Source of the DNA: CAYLPJ01 sp964385465
GTDB taxonomy: Bacteria > Planctomycetota > Phycisphaerae > SM23-33
Direction of reading: 5' to 3'
Assembly: GCA_964385465.1 (NCBI GenBank)
Contig: CAYLPJ010000025.1
Span: forward strand, 1 to 64,000
Length of the DNA stretch: 64,000 nt
Numbering within the stretch: position 1 is the first letter of the stretch; every line of letters begins with the position of its first letter. Of the stretch, positions 52,416 through 60,869 are shown piece after piece. Made by a program: the position numbers and the translations under genes. The notes under the pieces are model-generated. The model saw only the letters and a program-made list of their open reading frames with translations. It did not search any database and was not told where the DNA came from.

Positions 52416-54830
52416 TCACTCCTCAGTGCGCCGGTACAGGAAGGGACGGCGGAACATGCCCCCCATGTGGTGTTTGCAGTCCACCACCAGTGCCAGTTCG
52501 TTCCGGCCGGGCTTCAGGACGCCGGCCAGGTCCACGTCCCACTCGAAACGGTAATCGTTGCGCCACCAGACAGCCTTCTGGTCACGGGAGGCCACTTCCC
52601 TGCCGTTCACGAACAGCCGGCACGCGTTGAACAGGCCGGGGAATCGCAGGTGCACGTCTCCTCGGAGCTTGTCGGCAGCCAGCTCAACGGCCGTGCGGTA
52701 CCAGCCATATCCCGTGTAGCTTTGGCGGTCGGGGTGCCGCACCCCCTGGGCTTGCATGTAGAGGTCGGTGCGCAGCATCTCCCACCGGTCGGTGGGGTAG
52801 GTCCTGCGGTCGTCCAGCGTGTACTTCCTCCCCTCGGTCTGCCAGTAGCTCAGGTCCACGGGCGCCGTGGCATACTCCTCCTCGATCCCCCTGCGGCCCG
52901 GATCGCGGCGGAAGGCCCATTCCAGGGCAAGCCGGGTCACGAGCGTGCCTTTCGACCCGTCCGTGAAGGCGGCCAGTTCGCGGTACTGCTTTACCTCTCC
53001 GGGCCACCACGCGTATCCGCGTTGCTCCACCTTGTAGTTGCGGTACGTGGTGAAGATGCCGTTCATGTCCGTAAGCTTGTCGCGGACGGCCAGGGCCTTC
53101 TCGCCGATCTCCGCCGCCCTGGCGTAGTCACACTCCCTGCATGCCGCACGGACCATCCCCAGGTAGCCCGCGGCGATCTCGTAGCTCATCCGTGTGAACG
53201 CCATCCGTTCGAGAACGCGCCCGGCCCGCCGGTCCGACAACGCCGCCGGGCGCAGCGACGCGATCTTGCGCTCGGCTGCCTCCAGCTTCTGCTTCATCAG
53301 GGCCAGCAGCTCCGGCGTGTAGATGGCCGGGGCGACGAAGTACTCGTGCTCGGTGCAGATCGTCGCCTCCCAGGCCTCGAAGATCGCCGTCCAGTAGTCG
53401 CGCATCGGCCCCGCCGCCGGACCGTAGAACCGCTTGTAGAAGTCCTCCAGCAACGCGTTCGGGTCCTCGTCCGGGTTCCACAAGAGCCGGCCGCGCATGT
53501 ACAGGTTCGTGAACGTGGTCGCGACGGCGTTCCGGCTTTCGGTGTTGACGCCGAGGATGCCGGCCTTGCGATAGTGCCTGACATCCGGAGCGAAGGCCTG
53601 GTGGGACGGGCTGGGGATATCCCGCCAGACGAGCATGCCCTGGTCGTAGTCGTAGATGGTCAGGCGCCCGTCCATGACCTCCGCCCACTTGTACAGGAAC
53701 CGCTTGTACTCCTGCCGGGGCGGCGACTGCGGGTCGTCCATGCCGTGGATCGGGTCGATGTCGATCGGTGCCAGTTCGCAAAAGAGGCTTCGCTCGGCCT
53801 TCATCGGGCGCACGGGCGGGATGGTCATGTTCGCGTAGGCCAGGAACCCGATCTTCGCATCGCTGCCGGGGTACTTCGTCCGGAGGATCCGTGCGACGTT
53901 GTTGTAGAGCTCCAGGAACGCGTCCGTCACCGACCAGCGCAGGAAGTATTTGTCCCACTGGAGCTTCATCAACTTCCTGTCCTTGGGGTAGTCGGAGGAG
54001 TAGGCCCCGTCCTCCATGCCCAGGGAGAAGCTCTCGCCGGAGGCGTACTTCTTCTCGACCTGCCGGGCCACGTGCTCGGCCGTGTTGGGGTCGGTCAGCG
54101 CCACGTGGAATACGGATTTCCCCAGCCCCTTGACGTACCTGCCGATGGCGTGTCCGGTGGGCACGGCCAGACTGCGGTCGGTCATCATGTTCCGTCGCTG
54201 GAACGCACGCGCACCGGAGCGGTCGCCCTTCCAGGAGATCCAGTACGTTCGGATCTCGAAGGGCGAGCCGTAGGCGTGGTCCAGCCTGCCCACGGCGAGG
54301 GTCTTCTCGACGGGGATACATTCGCCGAAGGCGGTGGGCATGAACCAGCGGCACCCCCAGCGGCGCAGGAGCTCGGCGACGGCGTAGTAGTGGCTCGCGT
54401 CGTTGCTGCCGGCGAGGTAGACGCGATTCGCCGCGCGGCGCAGCACGATGGCGTCCGCGCGGAGGATCGGCTTCTTCTTTGCCGCTCGCCGGAGGGCTTG
54501 TGCCAGCGTCGGCTCGATCCGCAGCGCCGCCCCGCCGACGATCAGCAGCGGCCTCGCCGACGCCAGCGCCGCGCCGACCGTCTCCGGCGTGTTCGCCAGT
54601 TCCGGCTCGACGCCGGACATCTTCTTCACGTACGTGCGCAGATCGGCAACGGCGAGCCGCTCCTGCGGCCCCGGCTCGCCCGAGGCCACCACGATGGCGC
54701 CCGTCTTGCCGTCTCGGACCACGAACAGGGGATCCCCGCCGGCCTTCCCGGCCGTAGCGGCCGACGCAACGCCTGCGGTTTGCGCGGCCGCCGCCGCTGC
54801 CAACAGTCCAAGAACGACTGGCCTTGTCAT
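52416..54830 (-). CDS. exported DUF4838 protein (copy 2) with C-terminal beta-sandwich
   Basis: An 804-residue protein with an Ala-rich signal peptide (residues 1-25). The N-terminal domain (ERLAVADLRTYVKKMSGVEPEL; AVAELLRRWGCRWFMPTAFGE) matches the one that precedes DUF4838. DUF4838 spans about 200-530 (SLGMEDGAYSSDYPK; LAYANMTIPPV; MDGRLTIYDYDQGM). A galactose-binding-like beta-sandwich ends the protein (FPGLFNACRLFVNGREVA; LKPGRNELALVVD). It starts 70 bp after GH172 and ends 3 bp before the sulfatase. It differs clearly from copy 1 in sequence. A glycosidase role is inferred. Confidence 0.85.
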   Translation of the reverse strand: MTRPVVLGLLAAAAAAQTAGVASAATAGKAGGDPLFVVRDGKTGAIVVASGEPGPQERLAVADLRTYVKKMSGVEPELANTPETVGAALASARPLLIVGGAALRIEPTLAQALRRAAKKKPILRADAIVLRRAANRVYLAGSNDASHYYAVAELLRRWGCRWFMPTAFGECIPVEKTLAVGRLDHAYGSPFEIRTYWISWKGDRSGARAFQRRNMMTDRSLAVPTGHAIGRYVKGLGKSVFHVALTDPNTAEHVARQVEKKYASGESFSLGMEDGAYSSDYPKDRKLMKLQWDKYFLRWSVTDAFLELYNNVARILRTKYPGSDAKIGFLAYANMTIPPVRPMKAERSLFCELAPIDIDPIHGMDDPQSPPRQEYKRFLYKWAEVMDGRLTIYDYDQGMLVWRDIPSPSHQAFAPDVRHYRKAGILGVNTESRNAVATTFTNLYMRGRLLWNPDEDPNALLEDFYKRFYGPAAGPMRDYWTAIFEAWEATICTEHEYFVAPAIYTPELLALMKQKLEAAERKIASLRPAALSDRRAGRVLERMAFTRMSYEIAAGYLGMVRAACRECDYARAAEIGEKALAVRDKLTDMNGIFTTYRNYKVEQRGYAWWPGEVKQYRELAAFTDGSKGTLVTRLALEWAFRRDPGRRGIEEEYATAPVDLSYWQTEGRKYTLDDRRTYPTDRWEMLRTDLYMQAQGVRHPDRQSYTGYGWYRTAVELAADKLRGDVHLRFPGLFNACRLFVNGREVASRDQKAVWWRNDYRFEWDVDLAGVLKPGRNELALVVDCKHHMGGMFRRPFLYRRTEE

Positions 54831-54900
54831 GCTGCCTCCGATCCAGCCTTGACCGCCGACGTGGATTCAGGGATTCCCCGAGGCGCGCGGGCGCGGGGGA

Positions 54901-56931
54901 TCACTCCGCCGGCTTGAGAAGCAGGTAGTCCAGGCCGAACATGTATGCCTTGAGAGCCTTGGGGTTCGCGCCGGTGATCTCGACACCCAGCTTGTGGTCT
55001 CCCTTGTCCAGCTCGTGCGTACCCAGTGAGATCGGCGGGGTGTTGGTCACGTCAGGGCTGTAGAGGTCGATCCGATCGCCGGTGTTCTCGCCATCGAGCG
55101 AGAGTTGGACGATGCCGTAGTCCCGTGCCTTGGTGAGGACGACCTGCACATCGTACTTGCCTGCCTGCCGGACGGGCATCGCGAGCGTGAGCGTGTCGTC
55201 CGGTTTGGCGTTGACCCACCAAAGCTGCGACAGCCCGCTCCACTTGCCGTCCTTGAAGCTCTCCATGCCCTGGGGTCTCGGGCGGCCCGCAGAACAGTTC
55301 AGCACTCTCATCTTCTCGCCCTCGATCGCGCCCTTGACGGTGTAGACCTTCGGGGCGATGGCGTAGCCCCACCGCTGATCCACGGGCACGGGGCCGTAGG
55401 GGTCGTCCCCGCCCGGCGCCTGGTACCACCAGGCCGTCGCGGCGTAGAGCGTGGGCTTGCTGTTGGGGTAGTACTTCTCGATGGCGGCCTCGAAGGACGT
55501 CTGGAACGGCACGCTGTCGGCGATGTGCCACCGGTTGACCGACACGTGACCGCGGTTGCCCGAGGCCAGTGTCTGATTGTGGAACGCGCGGTGGAAGATC
55601 TTCGCGGTGCACCAGGCGTAGCCGAAGTAGTCCTCGCTACCCGTGCCGAAGGTGCTGGGGAACTTCTCGCCGTCGACGAAGAACTTCTCGTCGCCCTCGC
55701 CCCACCAGCCGCCGCGGGGATTCCAGACGTGGAGCATCACGCCGACGAAACGCCCGCGCCCGGTCGTCTTGAGCATGGTCCAGTCGATAGCACGGCGCTG
55801 CGGCTCTGCCGGCAGCAGCGCGTCGCGGTGCCACTTGACGTGGAAGCGCCCGAGCGTGTCGGCGGGCCGGCTCAGCGGGGCGTGCGTGACCTCCAAGCGG
55901 AGCGCGCGGGCCTGGTTCCCGTCGTTGACGATCTCCGCCTTGCACTCCTTGGCGAACGGCATGTACCAGTAGCTGTAGGCGCCCTCGTCGCGAGTGATGC
56001 CCACGGGGAAGGACTTGTAGGAGTTCACCCCGGGAGCCGTGCCGAAGAAATCCCCCAGGGGCACCCAGACCGAGGGCTCGGCCTCGCCGTCCCAACGGAT
56101 CCGAAGGACCAGTTCGCGAAGGGCGGCCATCTCTTCGTCGCGGTCGCGGAACTCCATGTTCCCGCGAATGCCCGTGACGGCCCGGGGGCCCTCCAGCTCC
56201 ATCACCGTCGCCGCCTGCCCGGGGGCGACCGTCACCGTACGTCGCTCGGTCCTCTGGCCGTCGCGCTGCTCCGCCGGGTCGGTCCCGAACCCCGTTCGGA
56301 AACAGGCATCCACCTTCGCAAGGGCGGCCGACTCCGCCTCGGAAAGCGGCAGGCGGAACGTCGGCAGTTGCGTGCCGGGCGGGTACTTCGTCCAGGTGAT
56401 GTGGTAGTACCGGCCCCAGCCCTTCTCGGCCACGATCTTGCACGACTTGCGGAAAGGGATCGGAACGTAGCAGTTCTGGCCCTTTGCGGCCATGTAGCAG
56501 AGCGACTCGTAGACGAACGGTTCCGTTGTGCGATCGAAGAACTTGACGAACGGCAGGTCGACGGCGGGCTTCTCGTCCCCGTCGAGATAGATCTTAACGT
56601 GCCCGTTGGCCGTCCTGGCCGACCAGATCCGCCAGATCACGCCGGGGCCTTCCATCTCCGCGAAGACCTCGCCGCCACCTTCCCTGCGGATGATGCCCGT
56701 GCCGTCGCCGTTGGCCGACCAGTTGACGTACTTCCCGGCCTCGGCGTCATACCGGCTCCGCCGGTCCCAGCTCGACCACTGCTGGCACTTCTCCCCGGGC
56801 GCCGGCAGCACCGCCAGCCGCTCCAGGTCCGTCAGCCGTCGGATCAGGTCCACGTAGGTGAGCTTCTCTCCTGCCCGACAGATAGGCGCCGCTGCCAGGC
56901 ATGCCGCCAGGACAAGGAGTTTCCTGAGCAT
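54901..56931 (-). CDS. DUF2961 / GH172-family protein, exported
   Basis: A 676-residue protein with a signal peptide (LLVLAACLAAAPICRAG, residues 5-21). It belongs to DUF2961, now GH172, whose characterised members cleave or form alpha-D-arabinofuranosyl/fructofuranosyl bonds. WSSWDRRSRYDAEAGKY near residues 53-69, the FGTGSEDYFGYAW motif near 427 and RWHIADSVPFQTSFEAAIEKY (shown in part as RWHIADSVPF) are family-like. A carbohydrate-binding-like domain closes it (QVVLTKARDYGIVQLSLDG). The ATG at 56931 has GGAG upstream. The frame runs open far beyond the start, but that part is antisense to real genes. Confidence 0.87.
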   Translation of the reverse strand: MLRKLLVLAACLAAAPICRAGEKLTYVDLIRRLTDLERLAVLPAPGEKCQQWSSWDRRSRYDAEAGKYVNWSANGDGTGIIRREGGGEVFAEMEGPGVIWRIWSARTANGHVKIYLDGDEKPAVDLPFVKFFDRTTEPFVYESLCYMAAKGQNCYVPIPFRKSCKIVAEKGWGRYYHITWTKYPPGTQLPTFRLPLSEAESAALAKVDACFRTGFGTDPAEQRDGQRTERRTVTVAPGQAATVMELEGPRAVTGIRGNMEFRDRDEEMAALRELVLRIRWDGEAEPSVWVPLGDFFGTAPGVNSYKSFPVGITRDEGAYSYWYMPFAKECKAEIVNDGNQARALRLEVTHAPLSRPADTLGRFHVKWHRDALLPAEPQRRAIDWTMLKTTGRGRFVGVMLHVWNPRGGWWGEGDEKFFVDGEKFPSTFGTGSEDYFGYAWCTAKIFHRAFHNQTLASGNRGHVSVNRWHIADSVPFQTSFEAAIEKYYPNSKPTLYAATAWWYQAPGGDDPYGPVPVDQRWGYAIAPKVYTVKGAIEGEKMRVLNCSAGRPRPQGMESFKDGKWSGLSQLWWVNAKPDDTLTLAMPVRQAGKYDVQVVLTKARDYGIVQLSLDGENTGDRIDLYSPDVTNTPPISLGTHELDKGDHKLGVEITGANPKALKAYMFGLDYLLLKPAE

Positions 56932-57063
56932 GATCGTTCTCCGTCTTGGTTGTTCCCCGTCGGAGATGTTACTTCTTGCACCCATCGGGGCAAACAGGCA
57001 ATCTGACAGGGAACCTGGTCGGGGCCCGGCCCCCCGCTTCCGCAAGCGAGCATGGAGACCACC

Positions 57064-58278
57064 ATGAAGGCGACGACGACAGGGCTCGTGCTTCTGGCTG
57101 CCGTCCTGGCCGGCTGCGCCCCCAAGCTGGATGGAACGTTCGGCCGCGACGTGGCATTCCTCAACAGGCACACCGATCTCGTGGTGCTGTCGGATGCATC
57201 CGGCGGCGCGAAGGTCGCCGTCGTGCCCGCCTGGCAGGGCCGCGTGATGACCAGCACCCTCGACGGCGACGCGGGCCCGAGCCTGGGGTGGATCAACCAC
57301 GAGTTGATCGCCTCGGGCGAGACGGTCCCGCACATGAACCCCTTCGGCGGCGAGGACCGTTTCTGGCTGGGGCCCGAGGGCGGCCAGTTCTCCATCTTCT
57401 TCAGCAAGGGCGAGGAGTTCACCTTCGACGCCTGGCAGACCCCGGCCGTCATCGACACCGAGCCGTACGAGCTGGTGGCCGAATCGGCGCGCGAGGCGAC
57501 GTTCCGCAAAGCTTCGAGCCTGGTGAACTACTCCGGGACTCGCTTCGACTTCCGGATCGACCGGACCATCCGCCTTCTCGACCGCAGCGGGGCCGCCGCG
57601 AAGCTGGGCATGGACCTGCCCGACGCCGTCCGGGCCGTCGTGTACGAGTCGGACAACCGGTTGACCAATACGGGCGGGCGGCCTTGGGGAAGGGCCACCG
57701 GCCTGTTGTCGATCTGGATCCTGGGCATGTACAACCCCTCCCCGCGCACGACGGTGGTGATCCCCTTCGTGCGAGGCCCCGAGGCGGAACTCGGGCCGAA
57801 GGTCAAGGACGACTACTTCGGGAAGGTCCCCGCGGACCGGCTGATCGTCGCCGACGACGTCTTGTTCTTCCGCTGCGACGGCAGGCACCGCAGCAAGATC
57901 GGCCTCTCGCCCAGACGGGCCAAACCCATCGCCGGCAGCTACGACGCGGACAATCGGATTCTGACGCTGGTGCAGTACACCCGCCCGGACGGGCCGGCGG
58001 ACTACGTCAACTCGGCGTGGGAAATCCAGGAAGCCCCCTACGCCGGCGACGTCGTCAACAGCTACAATGACGGCCCGCCCGCGCCCGGCAAGGAGCCCAT
58101 GGGCCCGTTCTACGAGATCGAGTCCTCCTCCCCCGCCGCGGCATTGCAGCCGGGAGAGTCGATCCGCCACGTCCACCGCACGTTCCACTTTCGCGGCAGC
58201 GACGAGGCCCTCGACGCCATCGCCCGCAAAACCCTCGGCGTCGGTCTGGACAGGATTGTCAGCGCGTTTGCCGACTAG
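57064..58278 (+). CDS. DUF6786 family lipoprotein
   Basis: A 404-residue protein. LAGC at residues 15-18 is a lipobox, so it should be a membrane-anchored lipoprotein. FLNRHTDLVVLSD, VAVVPAWQGRVMTST, GWINHELIASGE and FGGEDRFWLGPEGGQFSIFF match the DUF6786 pattern, a mutarotase-like beta-sandwich. No activity has been shown for the family. The second ATG (57064) is chosen over 57052 because the lipoprotein signal begins there. It is divergent from GH172 (132-bp gap) and 33 bp before the DUF6288 copy 2 gene. Confidence 0.83.
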   Translation: MKATTTGLVLLAAVLAGCAPKLDGTFGRDVAFLNRHTDLVVLSDASGGAKVAVVPAWQGRVMTSTLDGDAGPSLGWINHELIASGETVPHMNPFGGEDRFWLGPEGGQFSIFFSKGEEFTFDAWQTPAVIDTEPYELVAESAREATFRKASSLVNYSGTRFDFRIDRTIRLLDRSGAAAKLGMDLPDAVRAVVYESDNRLTNTGGRPWGRATGLLSIWILGMYNPSPRTTVVIPFVRGPEAELGPKVKDDYFGKVPADRLIVADDVLFFRCDGRHRSKIGLSPRRAKPIAGSYDADNRILTLVQYTRPDGPADYVNSAWEIQEAPYAGDVVNSYNDGPPAPGKEPMGPFYEIESSSPAAALQPGESIRHVHRTFHFRGSDEALDAIARKTLGVGLDRIVSAFAD

Positions 58279-58311
58279 CGCCGGGCGATTCCACAAGATA
58301 AGGAGAAGGCT

Positions 58312-60798
58312 GTGAGGCGGACCTCCATGTTGGTGCTGCTGCTCGCGGTCCCGATCGTCACCCGGGCCGATATGCTGCCGGCGGGAAAGGACTGCAAGGA
58401 GTTCCAGGTCGGCGTGACGGGGATCCTCGCCGAGAGCAAGGACGGGGTCCTGTCGGTTACGAAGACGCAGCCGGCGACACCCGCGGCAGGCAAGCTGGAG
58501 CCAGGGGACGTGCTGATCGCAGTCGACGGGACCTCGCTGCAGATCCAAGACCCGAGGCACCCGCTCGGGTTCGCGATCAACAAGGCCCAGGGCCGCGACG
58601 GCCGAATGACATTCGCGATCCGGCGAGACGGCGAGAAGATGTCGATCACCATTCAACTGGATGCGGTCGGCAGCTACAGCCCCACGTTCCCCGTCGACTG
58701 CGATAAGTCGCGGCGGATTGTCGACGAGACCGCCGCGTTCATCCTCGCCCACGGCGGGCCCGGCGGCGGGATCACGGGCAACCTGGAAGGCCTCTTCCTC
58801 CTCTCCACCGGAGAGGAGAAGTACCTGCCCGCCGTCCGGGCCTACGCGGCGGCCCTGGCCGGGAAGGACTGCGGCTGGAGCGTGTGGCATATCGGTTACA
58901 GCGGGCTGTTCCTGGGCGAATACTACCTCGCCACGGGCGACAAGCGCATCCTGCCGGCCCTGAAGCAACGCTGCGAGCGACTTGCCGCGGGTCAGTACTT
59001 CGGCGGGTGGGGACATGGTGCCAACCACTGCGGGCCCGGATACGTCACGGGCGGGCTGCTGCACGCCGCCGGCGACCAGGCGCTGGCGACGTTGATCCTG
59101 GCCCGCGAATGCGGCGTGAAGGTCAGCAACACCGCGTACAACAACGCGCTGAAGCTCTTCTTCCGCTACGCCGGGCGCGGCGGCGTTCCGTACGGCGACC
59201 ATCACCCCGAGCTGTGGTGGTCTTCGAACGGCAAGAACGGGGGCCTTGCCGCCGCATTGGCGCTGCTGCCGGCAAAGAAGTTCCAGGCAGCCGCGCAAAT
59301 CCTGGCACTCAGCGACACGGACACCTACCACAACTTCGAGGGCGGCCACGGATCGACCTTCGGCAACCTCACGTGGCGGAACATCATCGACGTGCTGGTG
59401 CCCCCGCAGCACAAGGACTCGTGGCGGCGCCACAAGGACAGGCTGATCTGGTACTACGAACTCAGCCGCATGCCCGGAGGCGGGTTCCGCACTCCGTACT
59501 ACCCCGGCTACGGGCCAATCGGTCGGGCGCCCACACACCAGACCGGCCTGATCGCGATGGCCTTCACCGCCTGCCGGAAGAACCTGCGCATCTGCGGCAA
59601 GCCGCGGACGAAGTACAGCGTTCCGCACGAGCCCACGCTTGTCGAGCGCAGCCTGCCCTGGACCGACTCGCTGCGAACCGACTGGGTGGAGGGTGTCGTC
59701 TGCGATCTCGAGCCGCACGAGATCGCCGCGGCCTTCAGCACGCTCTACGGACCCGATGGCAAGAAGCTGCCGCGGCGCTGCAAGTGCAGCATCAACGACG
59801 ACCGGAAGAAGAGGTACCCCGTCGCGTGGTACGCCAGGCTGATGCGCCATTACTCCCCCACAGTCCGTGACTGGGCGGCCCACGGGCTGGGCTTCCAGGG
59901 CCGAAAGGCGATTCCCGAGATCCTCAGGGCCCTGCGGAGCGAGGACGGGCGGCTTCGCGTCGCCGGCCTCGACGCCATCAGCGGGACCACCGGCTGGAGC
60001 CCGGGCAAGACGAAGATGAACATCACGCCCGAGATGATCGAGAAACATTTCCTGCCGCATATTGTCCGGCCGCTGAAGGACCCCGTCGCGGACATGTGGG
60101 AGAAGCGCCACGCCTTGATGGCGATGAGCTGTGCGGACGCGGCCACCATTGCCAGGCACCTCGATCTGATCACGCCGTACCTGGCGGACGATGAGTGGTG
60201 GTTGCGCGTGGCGGCCTTCGTGGCCATGCACCCGCTGATCCCGGAGACCGAGACGTTCCGGGAGGCCTTGCCGGCGATGCTGGCGAGCTACGACGCCGAC
60301 CGGAACCTGCCGTCGCGGCGTTGGGGAGCGACGGACCTTTTCAAGAAGACCATCGCCAGGAACCCGCGGCTGCGGGACGAGATCGTGGCCGGCATGGCGA
60401 AGTCGGTCAACACCATGACGGTCCGGGAGGGCTTCAAGCAGCCGGTCGACCTGAACAACATCTTCGAGACGATGCGGTACGTGAACATGAAAAACCGCCC
60501 CGAACACGTGATCCCGATCCTGCCGGCGATCGAGCGAATCTACCCGGATCTCGCGCCCCTGCCGGCAAGTTGGACGGTCCTCGGCGCGAGATGGGGCAAC
60601 ATCGGCCTGGCCAAGGCGGCCGAGCGCCTCGGCAAGGACGCCGGGCCGATTATCGCCTCGATGAAGCGAATCCAGCCGAACCTCGCCTCCCGGTCCAAGA
60701 CCGCCAAGCACGGCAAGACCCTCCAGAAGGCCCAGGAGGCCCTGGAAGCGGCCATCAAGGCATACGAGGAGAAGTACGGCGAGGTGAACGTCGAGTAG
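58312..60798 (+). CDS. exported PDZ / DUF6288 protein with HEAT-like repeats (copy 2)
   Basis: An 828-residue protein starting at GTG after AAGGAGAAGG, with a signal peptide (residues 1-19). A PDZ domain lies near 45-110 (TPAAGKLEPGDVLIAVDG). The DUF6288-like helical region follows (YVTGGLLHAAGDQ; GVPYGDHHPELWW; GHGSTFGNLTWR). HEAT-like helices with GLGFQGRKAIPEIL and a Lys/Glu-rich C-terminal coil end it. It is 33 bp after DUF6786 and shares domain order with copy 1, though sequence identity is limited. Confidence 0.82.
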   Translation: MRRTSMLVLLLAVPIVTRADMLPAGKDCKEFQVGVTGILAESKDGVLSVTKTQPATPAAGKLEPGDVLIAVDGTSLQIQDPRHPLGFAINKAQGRDGRMTFAIRRDGEKMSITIQLDAVGSYSPTFPVDCDKSRRIVDETAAFILAHGGPGGGITGNLEGLFLLSTGEEKYLPAVRAYAAALAGKDCGWSVWHIGYSGLFLGEYYLATGDKRILPALKQRCERLAAGQYFGGWGHGANHCGPGYVTGGLLHAAGDQALATLILARECGVKVSNTAYNNALKLFFRYAGRGGVPYGDHHPELWWSSNGKNGGLAAALALLPAKKFQAAAQILALSDTDTYHNFEGGHGSTFGNLTWRNIIDVLVPPQHKDSWRRHKDRLIWYYELSRMPGGGFRTPYYPGYGPIGRAPTHQTGLIAMAFTACRKNLRICGKPRTKYSVPHEPTLVERSLPWTDSLRTDWVEGVVCDLEPHEIAAAFSTLYGPDGKKLPRRCKCSINDDRKKRYPVAWYARLMRHYSPTVRDWAAHGLGFQGRKAIPEILRALRSEDGRLRVAGLDAISGTTGWSPGKTKMNITPEMIEKHFLPHIVRPLKDPVADMWEKRHALMAMSCADAATIARHLDLITPYLADDEWWLRVAAFVAMHPLIPETETFREALPAMLASYDADRNLPSRRWGATDLFKKTIARNPRLRDEIVAGMAKSVNTMTVREGFKQPVDLNNIFETMRYVNMKNRPEHVIPILPAIERIYPDLAPLPASWTVLGARWGNIGLAKAAERLGKDAGPIIASMKRIQPNLASRSKTAKHGKTLQKAQEALEAAIKAYEEKYGEVNVE

Positions 60799-60822
60799 CG
60801 GCATCTCGCCGGTGGCAGGAGC

Positions 60823-60845
60823 CCGGGCACGCCTGCGAAGCCCGG
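60823..60845. terminator. possible bidirectional terminator hairpin
   Basis: CCGGGC at 60823-60828 pairs with GCCCGG at 60840-60845 across an 11-nt loop. It lies between the convergent DUF6288 copy 2 and PQQ copy 2 genes. No T-tract follows. Confidence 0.25.
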
Positions 60846-60869
60846 CATGACGGCGCGGTTCTCAAGCCG

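Noticed and set aside
51105..54917. A 1,270-codon plus-strand open frame
   Set aside because: It is a shadow of the DUF4838 copy 2 and sulfatase copy 2 genes on the other strand, with no family motif or ribosome site.
54901..60804. A 1,967-codon open frame on the minus strand
   Set aside because: Only the part from 56931 downward is the GH172 gene. The rest is antisense to DUF6786 and DUF6288 copy 2, is His/Arg/Gly-rich and matches nothing; it is open only because of high third-position GC.
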